A stretch of 64,000 nt of DNA from Marinobacter nitratireducens (lineage in GTDB: Bacteria > Pseudomonadota > Gammaproteobacteria > Pseudomonadales > Oleiphilaceae): assembly GCF_000708045.1 (NCBI RefSeq), contig NZ_ANIE01000005.1, positions 434,001 through 498,000 on the forward strand, read 5' to 3'. The notes under the pieces are model-generated. The model made no database searches. It was given only the letters and a program-made list of their open reading frames with translations, and was not told the DNA's origin. Both the position numbers and the translations under genes were made by a program. Positions 9,707-18,388 of this stretch are shown here, piece after piece. The first letter of the stretch is position 1, and every line of letters begins with the position of its first letter.

Positions 9707-10295
9707 TCTATTAGTTGCGCTTGGCTCTTTAATAGTTTTGTCGCCAGTCCTGCTGCTTCTTTCCATCCTGATATATTTTAAACTGGGTGCTCCGATCCTG
9801 TTTTGCCAGACTCGCCCGGGTAAAGACGGACAGCCTTTCAGAATGTGGAAGTTCCGAACCATGCTCGAGTCAGTCGACAGTGAAGGCAACTTACTACCAG
9901 ATGCCCAGCGGATAACTCACTTCGGCCAATTTTTGCGATCGACGAGTCTGGATGAGCTTCCTGAACTCTGGAACGTCTTTAAAGGCGATATGAGTCTGGT
10001 GGGTCCGAGGCCGCTCCTGATGGAGTATCTCCCCTTATATTCACGAGAGCAGTACCGCCGGCATGAGGTCCGTCCGGGAATAACAGGGTGGGCTCAGGTC
10101 AACGGACGCAATGCCATTTCCTGGGACGAAAAGTTTAGACTGGATGTTTGGTACGTCGACAACCGTTCGTTTTGGCTGGACTTGAAAATTATGTTCCTTA
10201 CGGCAAAAAAGGTTCTGGTGCGGGATGGCATAAGCAGTGAGGGAGAGGCGACCATGTCCAGGTTTACGGGAAATGATAATGAGTCAGGTAGATGA
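9690..10295 (+). CDS. pglC: Undecaprenyl-phosphate phosphoglycosyl transferase (PglC-type)
   Basis: Monotopic phosphoglycosyl transferase that loads the first sugar phosphate onto undecaprenyl phosphate. The 201 aa start KRVFDLL, then a hydrophobic reentrant helix (to about residue 30), GQPFRMWKFRTM, the catalytic Asp-Glu in SLDELPELWNVF near residue 88, SLVGPRPLL, and RPGITGWAQVNGRN. I chose the TTG at 9690: AGGAGG lies 7 bases upstream and the conserved KRVFD follows at once. A more upstream ATG would add a non-conserved tail inside the previous gene. Confidence 0.88.
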   Translation: MKRVFDLLVALGSLIVLSPVLLLLSILIYFKLGAPILFCQTRPGKDGQPFRMWKFRTMLESVDSEGNLLPDAQRITHFGQFLRSTSLDELPELWNVFKGDMSLVGPRPLLMEYLPLYSREQYRRHEVRPGITGWAQVNGRNAISWDEKFRLDVWYVDNRSFWLDLKIMFLTAKKVLVRDGISSEGEATMSRFTGNDNESGR

Positions 10296-10938
10296 CATGC
10301 CCGAGCAACTGATTGGAATTTATGGGGCGAGTGGTTTTGGCCGCGAGGTAATGCCGATTGCCCGTGAGAACTTATTAATTGATGGTTGTGAGCTGGTTTT
10401 TATAGACGATAATCCTGAGGCCAGCGAAGTAAATGGAGTCAGTGTTCTTTCCTATCAGGAGTTTCTTGAGAGGAAAGCTGAGGTCAAGAAAGTCTCTGTG
10501 GCTATCGCGAATGCGAAGGTTCGCCGGGAGATCGAGATGCGTTGCTATGCTGACGGCATAGAACCTTTGTCCATTTATTCATCAAATAGAGTGGTTTTGG
10601 ATCAGGTTAATATTGGTCCAGCCTGTATTCTCTGTCCGTTCGTTACGTTAACGTCAAATATAACCATCGGCCATTCTTTTCATGCGAACTTATACAGTTA
10701 CGTCGCTCACGACTGCAAGATTGGTGACTATGTGACATTTGCACCTTCTGTGAAGTGTAATGGGAATATTGTGATCGAAGATTTTGCCTATATCGGCACT
10801 GGGGCAATAATCAAGCAGGGAAAGCCAGGGCAACCGATTGTCATCGGTAAGGGGGCAACAGTTGGAATGGGTGCTGTTGTGACCAAGAGTGTCGCGCCCG
10901 GAAGTGTTGTTATTGGTAATCCTGCCAGGCCGTTGTGA
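10273..10938 (+). CDS. pglD: Sugar O/N-acetyltransferase, PglD/NeuD family
   Basis: Trimeric left-handed beta-helix acyltransferase. The N-terminal Rossmann-like part reads IGIYGASGFGREVMPIA, where PglD/NeuD proteins bind the sugar nucleotide; the C-terminal hexapeptide repeats include the catalytic-type histidine in SYVAHDCKIGDYV and end with VVIGNPARPL. Candidate starts are ATG 10273, 10279 and 10297, all overlapping or touching the pglC end. With the aminotransferase and dehydratase downstream it would complete UDP-N,N'-diacetylbacillosamine or a similar 4-acetamido sugar. Confidence 0.85.
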   Translation: MIMSQVDDMPEQLIGIYGASGFGREVMPIARENLLIDGCELVFIDDNPEASEVNGVSVLSYQEFLERKAEVKKVSVAIANAKVRREIEMRCYADGIEPLSIYSSNRVVLDQVNIGPACILCPFVTLTSNITIGHSFHANLYSYVAHDCKIGDYVTFAPSVKCNGNIVIEDFAYIGTGAIIKQGKPGQPIVIGKGATVGMGAVVTKSVAPGSVVIGNPARPL

Positions 10939-10968
10939 CCTGTAACGATTTTGCCGACTGGAGGTTTA

Positions 10969-12144
10969 ATGTTAAACGGACCTTTCTCGCCTTGGCCCTC
11001 CTACACCCAGGAAGAAGCCGATGCAGTCTCCCGGGTTTTGCTCTCGAATCGTGTCAACTACTGGACCGGCCAGGAGGGGCGCAAGTTTGAGCGTGAGTTT
11101 GCCGAATATGTGGGGACTGAGCACGCTATCGCGCTGGCGAATGGTACCGTAGCCCTCGATCTGGCATTGAAGGCTCTCGGAATTGGACCAGGAGATGAGG
11201 TGATCGTGACACCTCGCACCTTCTTAGCTTCGGTATCTAGCATCGTGACCGCAGGTGCGATTCCCGTTTTTGCCGATGTCGATCGTTGCTCCCAAAACAT
11301 CACACCCCATACCGCCCGCAAAGTATTGAGCCCAAGAACACGAGCAATCATTTGCGTTCACCTGGCGGGTTGGCCCTGTGATATGGATGGTTTTTTGGAG
11401 TTAGCCGATGAGTACGGCCTGTTTCTTGTAGAAGATTGTGCTCAGGCCCATGGAGCACAATACAAGGGTCGGTCCGTTGGCTCGATCGGGCATGTCGGAT
11501 GTTGGTCTTTCTGTCAGGACAAGATCATGACGACCGGCGGCGAGGGCGGAATGGTCACAACGAATGACTCGGCATTATGGTCTCGGATGTGGTCATATAA
11601 AGACCATGGGAAGAGCTGGGAAGCCGTTTACGAACGACAGCACGCGCCGGGATTTCGATGGCTTCATAACAGCTTCGGGACCAATTGGCGCATGACCGAG
11701 ATGCAAGCGACAATTGGCCGGATTCAGTTAGGGCGCATGGCGGAATGGCACGAAAAACGGCTCAGAAACATGCACGCCATCCTGGAGTGCGCCAAGGGGC
11801 TCAGGGGATTAAGAGTCACAGAACCCGGCCCGGAATTGGAGCATGGGGCATATAAAGGCTATGTGTTCATCGAAGAAAGTGAGTTAAAGAAGGGGTGGGA
11901 CCGGGATCGCGTCATAGCTGCGATCGTTGACCGAGGCGTCCCCTGCTTTTCTGGGTCTTGCTCAGAGGTATACTTGGAAAGGGCATTCGATGGCACGGGA
12001 TGGCGGCCAGAGACTCCATTGAGTGGTGCTCGGGAGCTCGGTAAAAGTAGCCTGATGTTTCTTGTTCATCCGACATTGACGGATCACGAGATCCGTAAAA
12101 CGTGTTCCGTTTTGGCGGACGTTATGGCGGAGGGGGCACGTTAA
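10969..12144 (+). CDS. DegT/DnrJ/EryC1/StrS aminotransferase
   Basis: PLP-dependent sugar aminotransferase, 391 aa. ANGTVALDLAL near residue 58 binds the cofactor phosphate; VEDCAQAHG holds Asp156; the Schiff-base lysine is Lys185 in SFCQDKIMTTGGEGG. I chose ATG 10969 because GGAGG lies a few bases upstream. It most likely aminates the UDP-4-keto-6-deoxy sugar made by the next gene (PglE role). The QDK in place of the more usual H/NK motif is a small departure seen in some family branches. Confidence 0.85.
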   Translation: MLNGPFSPWPSYTQEEADAVSRVLLSNRVNYWTGQEGRKFEREFAEYVGTEHAIALANGTVALDLALKALGIGPGDEVIVTPRTFLASVSSIVTAGAIPVFADVDRCSQNITPHTARKVLSPRTRAIICVHLAGWPCDMDGFLELADEYGLFLVEDCAQAHGAQYKGRSVGSIGHVGCWSFCQDKIMTTGGEGGMVTTNDSALWSRMWSYKDHGKSWEAVYERQHAPGFRWLHNSFGTNWRMTEMQATIGRIQLGRMAEWHEKRLRNMHAILECAKGLRGLRVTEPGPELEHGAYKGYVFIEESELKKGWDRDRVIAAIVDRGVPCFSGSCSEVYLERAFDGTGWRPETPLSGARELGKSSLMFLVHPTLTDHEIRKTCSVLADVMAEGAR

Positions 12145-14108
12145 TGTTCCAGAAGTTTCTTGAGCTTCCACGGTTTCATAAACGCGTCATATCGGTCTTT
12201 GCCGATGTCGTTGCCCTCTTTTTTTCCCTGTGGGCCGCCTTCTCGCTTCGATATGACCAGTACCCCTGGGTTCCCACAAGCGAGCATGTGCTTGTACTGG
12301 GCTTGACTGTCATTTTCACCATCGGCTTGTTTGTGCGCCTGGGGCTTTACCGCGCAGTGGTTCGTTATTTAAGTGACCGGGCTTTTTTAACGGTCGTCGG
12401 AGGCGTGACGGCTTCTGCCATTGTGCTGATTCTTTTAGGTTATTGGCTTGAAGTACTGGTTCCCCGCTCGGTACCCGTTATCTACGGTGCTCTGGCTTTT
12501 ATTTTTGTATCGGGTAGCCGAATGGGTGTGCGTATACTGGTTATGCGTCCTTCGGGCCATGACAAAGAGCGTGTGGCTATCGTTGGCGCCGGGGAAACGG
12601 GCTTACAACTGTTTCAAGCGCTTGAGCAAGGAACCGAATATCTCCCCGTAGTGTTTATCAGCTTCGTGGAATCCAATCACAGGACACTTATCAGTGGTGT
12701 TCCGGTATACGATTTAAACCATATAGAAAAGGCAGTTAGGTCAAACGATGTTGGACGTCTTCTTCTTGCTCTCGACATTGACTCCGGTGTTGACAGAAAG
12801 GACCTGCTAAAAAAACTGGAGCCTCTATCCCTCCCAGTGCAGACGATTCCGAGCATGAGGGAACTGATTGCTGGGCAGAAGCGCATAAATGACATAAGAG
12901 ATCTTGAGATAGAAGATCTGTTGGGACGAGATCCGGTCCAACCTGACAATGCTCAAGTTGCTGCCAGCTTGCAGGGCAAGGTGGTCATGGTAACCGGAGC
13001 TGGCGGGTCAATTGGCTCTGAGCTATGCCGGCAGATTATTCGCCATAGGCCCTCGAAGCTGGTCCTCTTCGAACAATCTGAATTCAGCTTGTATGCGGTT
13101 GAGCGGGAGCTGAGGGGCTTAAATAGTATCGAAGGTTTAGGGGTGGAAATTCTTCCTATCCTTGGCAGTGTGGTGCACCGCAGGCGTTGTGAGGTTGTGC
13201 TAAAGACCTGCAGGGTGGATATCATATACCACGCTGCGGCGTACAAGCATGTACCGCTGGTTGAGCACAATATTATTGAAGGGGTTCAAAATAATGTTAT
13301 CGGGACCGCGCATCTCGCTGAGGCTGCTATCGCGGCCGGGGTGAGGCGTTTTGTTCTGATTTCTACCGATAAAGCCGTTCGTCCGACCAATGTGATGGGG
13401 GCAACCAAGCGCATGGCCGAGCTTGTTCTGCAGGGGCTGGCCCAAAAACAATCGGAAACCATTTTTTCCATGGTTCGTTTTGGAAATGTGCTCGGTTCCT
13501 CTGGTTCGGTTGTCCCTTTGTTTCGGGATCAGATCAGGGATGGGGGGCCCGTCACCGTTACTCACCCCGATATCATCAGGTACTTCATGACTATCCCAGA
13601 GGCCAGCCAACTGGTTTTACAGGCTGGGAACATGGGGGAGGGCGGTGAAGTGTTCGTGTTGGATATGGGAGAGCCCGTCAAGATTGCCGATTTGGCCCGA
13701 AAGATGATCCATTTGATGGGGCTGATGGAGAAGACGCCGGATAACCCTGACGGCGAGATCGAAATAGTATTCTCCGGCTTGCGGCCCGGTGAGAAGCTTT
13801 ACGAAGAACTATTGATTGGGGATGATCCACAAGGTAGCGCCCATCCTCGGATCATGATGGCTCGCGAGACTTATATGCAGTGGAAAGACGTTGAAGACAC
13901 GCTCAATCGTTTGAATAAGGCCAGTCGCGAGTTTAATTGCTCATCCATTATAAATATCCTACAGAAGGCTCCTACAGGGTATACACCGAGTGAAGATATG
14001 TCTGATCTGATTTGGGCGCAGAGTGAGCATGGGGTAAGCACATTGGAGCACTCTGGTGGTGTGGTTCGCCAGTTGCCGATTCCCCTGTCAGATGGGCCAT
14101 TTGGATAG
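12144..14108 (+). CDS. pglF: Membrane UDP-GlcNAc 4,6-dehydratase (PglF/WbpM/CapD family)
   Basis: 654 aa. About four hydrophobic segments in the first 140 residues form a membrane anchor, followed by a CoA-binding-like Rossmann region (VAIVGAGETG) and then the catalytic NAD domain with VTGAGGSIGSE near residue 282. The catalytic signature STDKAVRPTNVMGATKR near residue 406 carries Met in place of the SDR Tyr, as in WbpM-type enzymes. ATG 12144 overlaps the preceding TAA and follows GGAGGGGG. It starts synthesis of bacillosamine, QuiNAc or related sugars. Confidence 0.92.
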   Translation: MFQKFLELPRFHKRVISVFADVVALFFSLWAAFSLRYDQYPWVPTSEHVLVLGLTVIFTIGLFVRLGLYRAVVRYLSDRAFLTVVGGVTASAIVLILLGYWLEVLVPRSVPVIYGALAFIFVSGSRMGVRILVMRPSGHDKERVAIVGAGETGLQLFQALEQGTEYLPVVFISFVESNHRTLISGVPVYDLNHIEKAVRSNDVGRLLLALDIDSGVDRKDLLKKLEPLSLPVQTIPSMRELIAGQKRINDIRDLEIEDLLGRDPVQPDNAQVAASLQGKVVMVTGAGGSIGSELCRQIIRHRPSKLVLFEQSEFSLYAVERELRGLNSIEGLGVEILPILGSVVHRRRCEVVLKTCRVDIIYHAAAYKHVPLVEHNIIEGVQNNVIGTAHLAEAAIAAGVRRFVLISTDKAVRPTNVMGATKRMAELVLQGLAQKQSETIFSMVRFGNVLGSSGSVVPLFRDQIRDGGPVTVTHPDIIRYFMTIPEASQLVLQAGNMGEGGEVFVLDMGEPVKIADLARKMIHLMGLMEKTPDNPDGEIEIVFSGLRPGEKLYEELLIGDDPQGSAHPRIMMARETYMQWKDVEDTLNRLNKASREFNCSSIINILQKAPTGYTPSEDMSDLIWAQSEHGVSTLEHSGGVVRQLPIPLSDGPFG

Positions 14109-14166
14109 CGCTGATAAATCTTGATTGCCTCCAAGAAGAGGCTCATGAGTAATAAAGGAATATTGA

Positions 14167-15429
14167 ATGAAAAGAATTGCCGTCATCGGCCTTGGCTATG
14201 TAGGCCTGCCTCTTGCCGTCGCTTTCGGAGAAAAACGCGATATTGTCGGCTTTGATATCAATAGCAAGAGGATTGCTGAACTCAAAGATGGGCTCGACTT
14301 TACTCGGGAAGTTTCACCCGAGGAATTGGCGGCTGCATCAAGATTGTCTTTTACCGACAGTCTCGAAGAAATTCGTGATTGCCAGGTATTTATTGTTACG
14401 GTTCCCACGCCTATTGATGAGTTCAAAACACCAGATCTCACACCTTTGGTGAAGGCGAGCGAAACCGTCGGAAAGGTGCTCAAGCAGGGCGATATCGTTA
14501 TTTATGAATCCACCGTCTACCCGGGCGCAACCGAAGAGGTGTGTGTGCCGGTTCTGGAGCGGGTGTCCGGCCTCGTATTCAATAAAGATTTCTTTGCGGG
14601 GTACAGCCCCGAGCGTATTAATCCGGGCGACAAGGAGCATCGGGTCACCACCATAAAGAAGGTGACATCGGGGTCTACTCCAGAAATTGCTGAAGAAGTT
14701 AATGCGCTGTATGCAGATATAATTACGGCCGGGACTCATAAAGCCAGTTCCATAAAGGTGGCTGAGGCAGCAAAGGTTATTGAGAATACCCAGCGGGATC
14801 TGAACATTGCGCTAATGAATGAGCTCTCAATGATTTTTTCCCGTCTAAAGATTGATACCCATGAAGTGTTGGCAGCGGCGGGAACCAAGTGGAACTTTCT
14901 TCCCTTCAAACCTGGCCTGGTTGGTGGCCATTGTATTGGTGTTGACCCTTACTATCTAACACATAAAGCCCAGGCGATTGGTTATCATCCGGAGATTATT
15001 CTTGCTGGCCGCCGTGTGAACGATAACATGGGCCCCTATGCGGCAGCTGAGTTGGTGAAGGCTATGATTAAAGCCGGTGAAACCATTGCAGATTCCCGTG
15101 TTCTGGTCATGGGGCTAACCTTCAAAGAGAACTGTCCGGACCTTCGCAATACCCGGGTTATTGATGTGATTCGTGAGCTCGAAGACTATGGATGTTCTGT
15201 CGATGTAACGGACGCCTGGGCTGATAGTGACGAGGCGCACGAAGAATACGGCATCAATTTGGTTCCTTCACCAGAAGCCGGAACATATGATGCGTTATTT
15301 CTCGCTGTGCCTCACAAAGAATATGTAGCGATGTCTTCACAAGCGTTACGAGGATACCTGAAATCAGACGGTGTGCTTTTTGATTTGAAGGGGGTTCTAC
15401 CTCTCGGAGAGGCCGATTTGAGGCTCTGA
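14167..15429 (+). CDS. tviB: UDP-N-acetyl-hexosamine 6-dehydrogenase (TviB/WbpO-like)
   Basis: 420-residue member of the UDP-glucose/GDP-mannose dehydrogenase family that oxidises C6 of UDP-GlcNAc or UDP-GalNAc to a uronic acid. [12 protein letters not shown] is the N-terminal NAD site; [12 protein letters not shown] and [10 protein letters not shown] are TviB-type; the catalytic cysteine is Cys256 in [11 protein letters not shown]. The last gene of the + strand glycan run, 58 bp after pglF and followed by a strong terminator. Its product may be amidated by the AsnB-like protein. Confidence 0.9.
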   Translation: MKRIAVIGLGYVGLPLAVAFGEKRDIVGFDINSKRIAELKDGLDFTREVSPEELAAASRLSFTDSLEEIRDCQVFIVTVPTPIDEFKTPDLTPLVKASETVGKVLKQGDIVIYESTVYPGATEEVCVPVLERVSGLVFNKDFFAGYSPERINPGDKEHRVTTIKKVTSGSTPEIAEEVNALYADIITAGTHKASSIKVAEAAKVIENTQRDLNIALMNELSMIFSRLKIDTHEVLAAAGTKWNFLPFKPGLVGGHCIGVDPYYLTHKAQAIGYHPEIILAGRRVNDNMGPYAAAELVKAMIKAGETIADSRVLVMGLTFKENCPDLRNTRVIDVIRELEDYGCSVDVTDAWADSDEAHEEYGINLVPSPEAGTYDALFLAVPHKEYVAMSSQALRGYLKSDGVLFDLKGVLPLGEADLRL

Positions 15430-15453
15430 TTTGCCGGAGCTTTGGTTGAAATA

Positions 15454-15484
15454 AAAGGCCGATCTTTTGATTGGCCTTTTTTTA
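15454..15484 (+). terminator. Rho-independent terminator of glycan locus
   Basis: Stem AAAGGCCGATC / GATTGGCCTTT (11 bp with one G-T pair), TTTT loop, then a run of T. It lies 25 bp after the 6-dehydrogenase and closes the surface-glycan locus. Confidence 0.9.
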
Positions 15485-15508
15485 TTAACGAAGTGACATT
15501 TAATTATT

Positions 15509-15537
15509 TTGCCAAGATTCGGAATGTTGTTTATTAT
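15509..15537 (+). promoter_or_regulatory. Sigma-70-like promoter of mvaT-type gene
   Basis: TTGCCA, 17-base spacer, TATTAT, in a very AT-rich stretch upstream of the MvaT-like gene. Start of transcription would fall near 15545, giving a 5' leader of about 58 bases. AT-rich promoters of this kind are often self-bound by the silencer; that is inference. Confidence 0.55.
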
Positions 15538-15602
15538 TAAGATGACTTTCAGTCAGATATTCCTCTATTTTAAAACCCTTCATTAAATAAGGTTTTAATT
15601 CC

Positions 15603-15971
15603 ATGGCAAAGATTAACGATTACTATCAGAAAAAACAGCTTATGGAAAAGCTTGCGGCAGAGCTGGAACAGCTTGAAAAGGATCAGGCTCTGAAAGGCGA
15701 ACTGGAATTCGAGAATAAAGTTCGCGCTTTGATGAAGGAATACGACAAGGCACCAAAGGATGTGCTCCAGATTTTGTCCGCCATTGACCCTTCAATCGGT
15801 GGTGCCAAGGCGGAAGGTGGAACAGGTACTCGCGCCAAGCGCCCGCTGAAAACTTACAAGAACCCGCACACCGGTGAAGTCGTGAAAACTCGCGGCGGTA
15901 ATCACAAAACTCTCAACGAGTGGCGTGACAAATACGGTAAAGAAGCGGTGCAAAGCTGGCAGGAAAATTAA
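15603..15971 (+). CDS. mvaT: MvaT/MvaU-family xenogeneic silencer (H-NS-like)
   Basis: 122-residue nucleoid protein. The N-terminal 60 residues are a coiled-coil oligomerisation region (LEQLEKDQALKGELEFENKV); the C-terminal DNA-binding part has YKNPHTGEVVKTRGGNHKTL then EWRDKYG, the MvaT motif in which R-G-G-N inserts into AT-rich minor groove. The family represses horizontally acquired, AT-rich genes and surface functions. It stands alone between two terminators, directly beside the glycan locus. Overall similarity to the Pseudomonas MvaT pattern is strong. Confidence 0.93.
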   Translation: MAKINDYYQKKQLMEKLAAELEQLEKDQALKGELEFENKVRALMKEYDKAPKDVLQILSAIDPSIGGAKAEGGTGTRAKRPLKTYKNPHTGEVVKTRGGNHKTLNEWRDKYGKEAVQSWQEN

Positions 15972-15987
15972 TACCTGAAGCAGCCGT

Positions 15988-16017
15988 AAAAAAGCCCGGT
16001 ATTACCTGGGCTTTTTT
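15988..16017. terminator. Bidirectional terminator between mvaT and diguanylate cyclase
   Basis: AAAAAAGCCC / GGGCTTTTTT stem with an inner GGT/ACC extension. A/T runs on both sides make it work for both converging genes; it reaches into the stop codon of the minus-strand cyclase gene. Confidence 0.85.
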
Positions 16018-16975
16018 ATGCGTCGAAAACCATAACTCGATTTCGGCCAGATTTTTTCGCGGCGTAGAGTGCCTCGTCAGCCTGTTGCATCCACTGCATG
16101 TGGTTTTCGGGAACATCGGTTAATTGGGCAATCCCCATGCTGATGGTGTATTGGATCGGGCCAGCGGTGGTATCCACCACGCTTTGCTCTATCCCTTCAC
16201 GAATTCTTTCGCAGATGATCTTGGCGCCCTCTGCATCAGTCTCTGGTAGGATGATTCCAAATTCTTCGCCGCCGTATCGGCCAGCGCTGTCGGACTGCCG
16301 AAGATTATTAAGCGTCATGCCGGCTGTGTGTTTGATAACCTCGTCGCCAGCGAGGTGTCCGTAGGTATCGTTCACCTTTTTGAAGCGGTCGATGTCGAAC
16401 ATGACCAGAGAGGTGGCGTGGCCATACCGCCGATAACGTTCGTACTCGGCGTCCACCAGGTTTTCCCAGGTGCCCCTGTTTTTGAGGCCGGTCAGGCGAT
16501 CGGTCATACTCAGTTTTGCAAGCTGCTCATTGGCACGCTCCAGCGCCCGTTTGCTGCTGGCAATATCGGTGACGTCGTACACCATGAGGCAGACCTTCTC
16601 CACGTTTCCGGTTGTTCCGGAAAGGGGACTGATGGTGAGGTTCTGGAACATGTATTCCTCAGTTCCGGTAATGGGGCGTGTATTCCGGAACTTGAACAGG
16701 TAAGGGCGTTGTTCCCACGATGTAAATGCACGGGTATTGAGCATGGCGACGGCATCCACCTTGCGGGTCAGCCAGGCTTCCGGAATATCCGGGAATACAT
16801 CGAAAAGAATCTGATCGCGAATTCGGCTGGCTGTGATCCCGCTATGGTTTTCCATAAATCCATTCCAGGCCTGAACCCGAAACTCCAGGTCCAGCACCAC
16901 CAGGCCGACTTCGACGGACTCCAGCATATCGGCCAGCCAGTGGAATGCGTTCACTTCGTTCTCATTCATCGCCAT
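16016..16975 (-). CDS. PAS-GGDEF diguanylate cyclase
   Basis: About 319 aa. N-terminal PAS domain (VGLVVLDLEFRVQAWNGFME), then a short helical linker and a GGDEF domain with DRLTGLKNRGTW, FDIDRFKKVNDTYGH and active site RYGGEEFGI. An RxxD inhibitory site (RQSD) sits five residues before GGEEF, so product feedback is expected. It should make cyclic di-GMP. The start is taken at ATG 16975, just after the stop of the upstream gene; an in-frame start at 17011 would overlap it by 32 bp. Translated together with the receiver protein. Confidence 0.9.
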   Translation of the reverse strand: MAMNENEVNAFHWLADMLESVEVGLVVLDLEFRVQAWNGFMENHSGITASRIRDQILFDVFPDIPEAWLTRKVDAVAMLNTRAFTSWEQRPYLFKFRNTRPITGTEEYMFQNLTISPLSGTTGNVEKVCLMVYDVTDIASSKRALERANEQLAKLSMTDRLTGLKNRGTWENLVDAEYERYRRYGHATSLVMFDIDRFKKVNDTYGHLAGDEVIKHTAGMTLNNLRQSDSAGRYGGEEFGIILPETDAEGAKIICERIREGIEQSVVDTTAGPIQYTISMGIAQLTDVPENHMQWMQQADEALYAAKKSGRNRVMVFDA

Positions 16976-16979
16976 GGTC

Positions 16980-18011
16980 TCAGTCCGCCAGATATTCGAG
17001 ACGTTGCTCAAGGAAAGGCACGGAGTCCTCCGTAAGGAGAATCAGCATGTCGCAATGGATATCTCGGTCCTCGAGTCCGTAGCTGATTTCAATACACAGC
17101 AGCTTCTCATCCCTGTTGCTGTGATGCTCCAACAGTTCGGTGATCTGGCGGTGCTGGCCAAGCACGGTCGGATGGCCAAGCCCCAGTTTAAGGTCGAGTT
17201 GATCGCCAACGCCTTTGAGGAAAGCACCGAACAGGATGCTCGACATATCCATTAACACTTCTATGTTGACTGCTTCGCCCTCGACAGAATCGTAGTGCAG
17301 CATCTCTGCCATTTCCCGAAAACTGGCGTCGGCGAACAGCAGCAGGGCCTCGCCAGCGATGCCAGCTCCGGTGAAGCCCTGGCAGACCGCGGAATAGGTG
17401 TCATCCTGCTGGGCGGCGGAAATGGCCATATGCAGCTCTGAGTTGGCGATAAAGGCAACCTTTGGAATGGGCTGCTTGACGAAAACCCGGAGCAGGCGTG
17501 CGAGAAGATCCGAAGACCTTCCCATGGCCACGTTGGAGATTTCCTGGAGGTAGTCGTTCAGGGAAACGGAAATCTCGGGGCCATGGTTGCCTTCCGAGTC
17601 TTTGAGCGCGCCATCATTCAGCGCTGTGTCCTCAAGGTCGCTTGGGCTGTAAAACCCATACTCTCTGAGTAGCTCGAGTACGATGCTGGTTTCGGTCGGC
17701 TTCTTTATGAAATCAATCGCCCCGAGTTTCTGCACGCGCTCGCGGGCTTCCGGCTGGATGTCGCCCGATACCACGATGGTCAGTACCGGCAAATCTTCCC
17801 GGCGAATGCATTCAAGCACCTGATATCCGTCTATTTCTGGCATATTCAGGTCTAAAAATAATAGCTCGGCTTCGTGGTTTCGAAGCTTTTCCAGGGCTTC
17901 GGTGCCGTTCTCCGCAAACTGGATACGGCTGGCCAGGCTGTCGGGCAGGGCTCTTGCCATCTGTTTTCTGGCAAGTGCCGAATCATCGCAGATTAGGATG
18001 CGGGTGGTCAT
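16980..18011 (-). CDS. Response regulator with CheC-like domain
   Basis: About 343 aa. N-terminal receiver domain: acidic pair in ILICDDSALARKQ, phospho-acceptor Asp in LLFLDLNMPEIDGYQV, Lys in DFIKKPTE. The C-terminal 190 residues resemble CheC/CheX phosphatases: the first E-x-x-N is present (LQEISNVAMG) while the second helix (EVLMDMSSILFGAFL) is less canonical. ATG 18011 is preferred over an upstream TTG at 18044 because the receiver domain starts there. It heads a two-gene run with the diguanylate cyclase and may link a phosphorelay or chemotaxis input to cyclic di-GMP. Confidence 0.88.
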   Translation of the reverse strand: MTTRILICDDSALARKQMARALPDSLASRIQFAENGTEALEKLRNHEAELLFLDLNMPEIDGYQVLECIRREDLPVLTIVVSGDIQPEARERVQKLGAIDFIKKPTETSIVLELLREYGFYSPSDLEDTALNDGALKDSEGNHGPEISVSLNDYLQEISNVAMGRSSDLLARLLRVFVKQPIPKVAFIANSELHMAISAAQQDDTYSAVCQGFTGAGIAGEALLLFADASFREMAEMLHYDSVEGEAVNIEVLMDMSSILFGAFLKGVGDQLDLKLGLGHPTVLGQHRQITELLEHHSNRDEKLLCIEISYGLEDRDIHCDMLILLTEDSVPFLEQRLEYLAD

Positions 18012-18388
18012 GCAGGCTGCCGTGCTGGGTGAGTTGTTGTGCAAAACGTGTATTAAATAAGCAGGAAATTATAACAGGGCCTGGCCTTATGTACACGCAA
18101 GCTACACCAATCATTGGGTGATCAAAATATAGTCGCCCATGGCTGATTTGAATCTGTGACTACCATCAAACTTGGCTCACTATTAATGGATTGTCACGGG
18201 CGAATGTGACGATATTCACTCTATTGGCCTCGCAGCCTCGGATATAGTGCTTCTGCGGCAAATAAAAAACATTTTGTTACATAACTGAATGCCGCCCATC
18301 AGGCACGGCAAAACCAAAAACAAGCCGGTCGGTGGTGGAGTCGGGCGTCGGAAGCTGACTCTAACGACACTAATCAGAGACACAATCT
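18012..18388. other. Divergent intergenic region
   Basis: About 375 bp between the receiver gene (minus) and the exported protein gene (plus). It contains the CRP-like palindrome at 18205-18220 and AT-rich promoter-like sequence around 18255-18290 (AAATAAAAAACATTTTG). I see no convincing coding sequence; a 63-codon open frame at 18289 overlaps the real gene in another frame and has no recognisable feature. Confidence 0.6.
18205..18220. promoter_or_regulatory. CRP/Vfr-like palindromic site
   Basis: TGTGA-CGATAT-TCACT matches the CRP/Vfr consensus TGTGA-N6-TCACA at nine of ten positions. A partly overlapping GTCAC...GTGAC inverted pair lies at 18192-18210. Lies about 170 bp upstream of the exported protein gene and about 190 bp upstream of the receiver gene. 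Motif evidence only. Confidence 0.45.

Noticed and set aside
18290..18370. Possible cyclic di-GMP-I riboswitch before the exported protein gene
   Set aside because: GGCAAAACC resembles the first conserved block, but the GACGCAAAGC block and the closing stems are absent.
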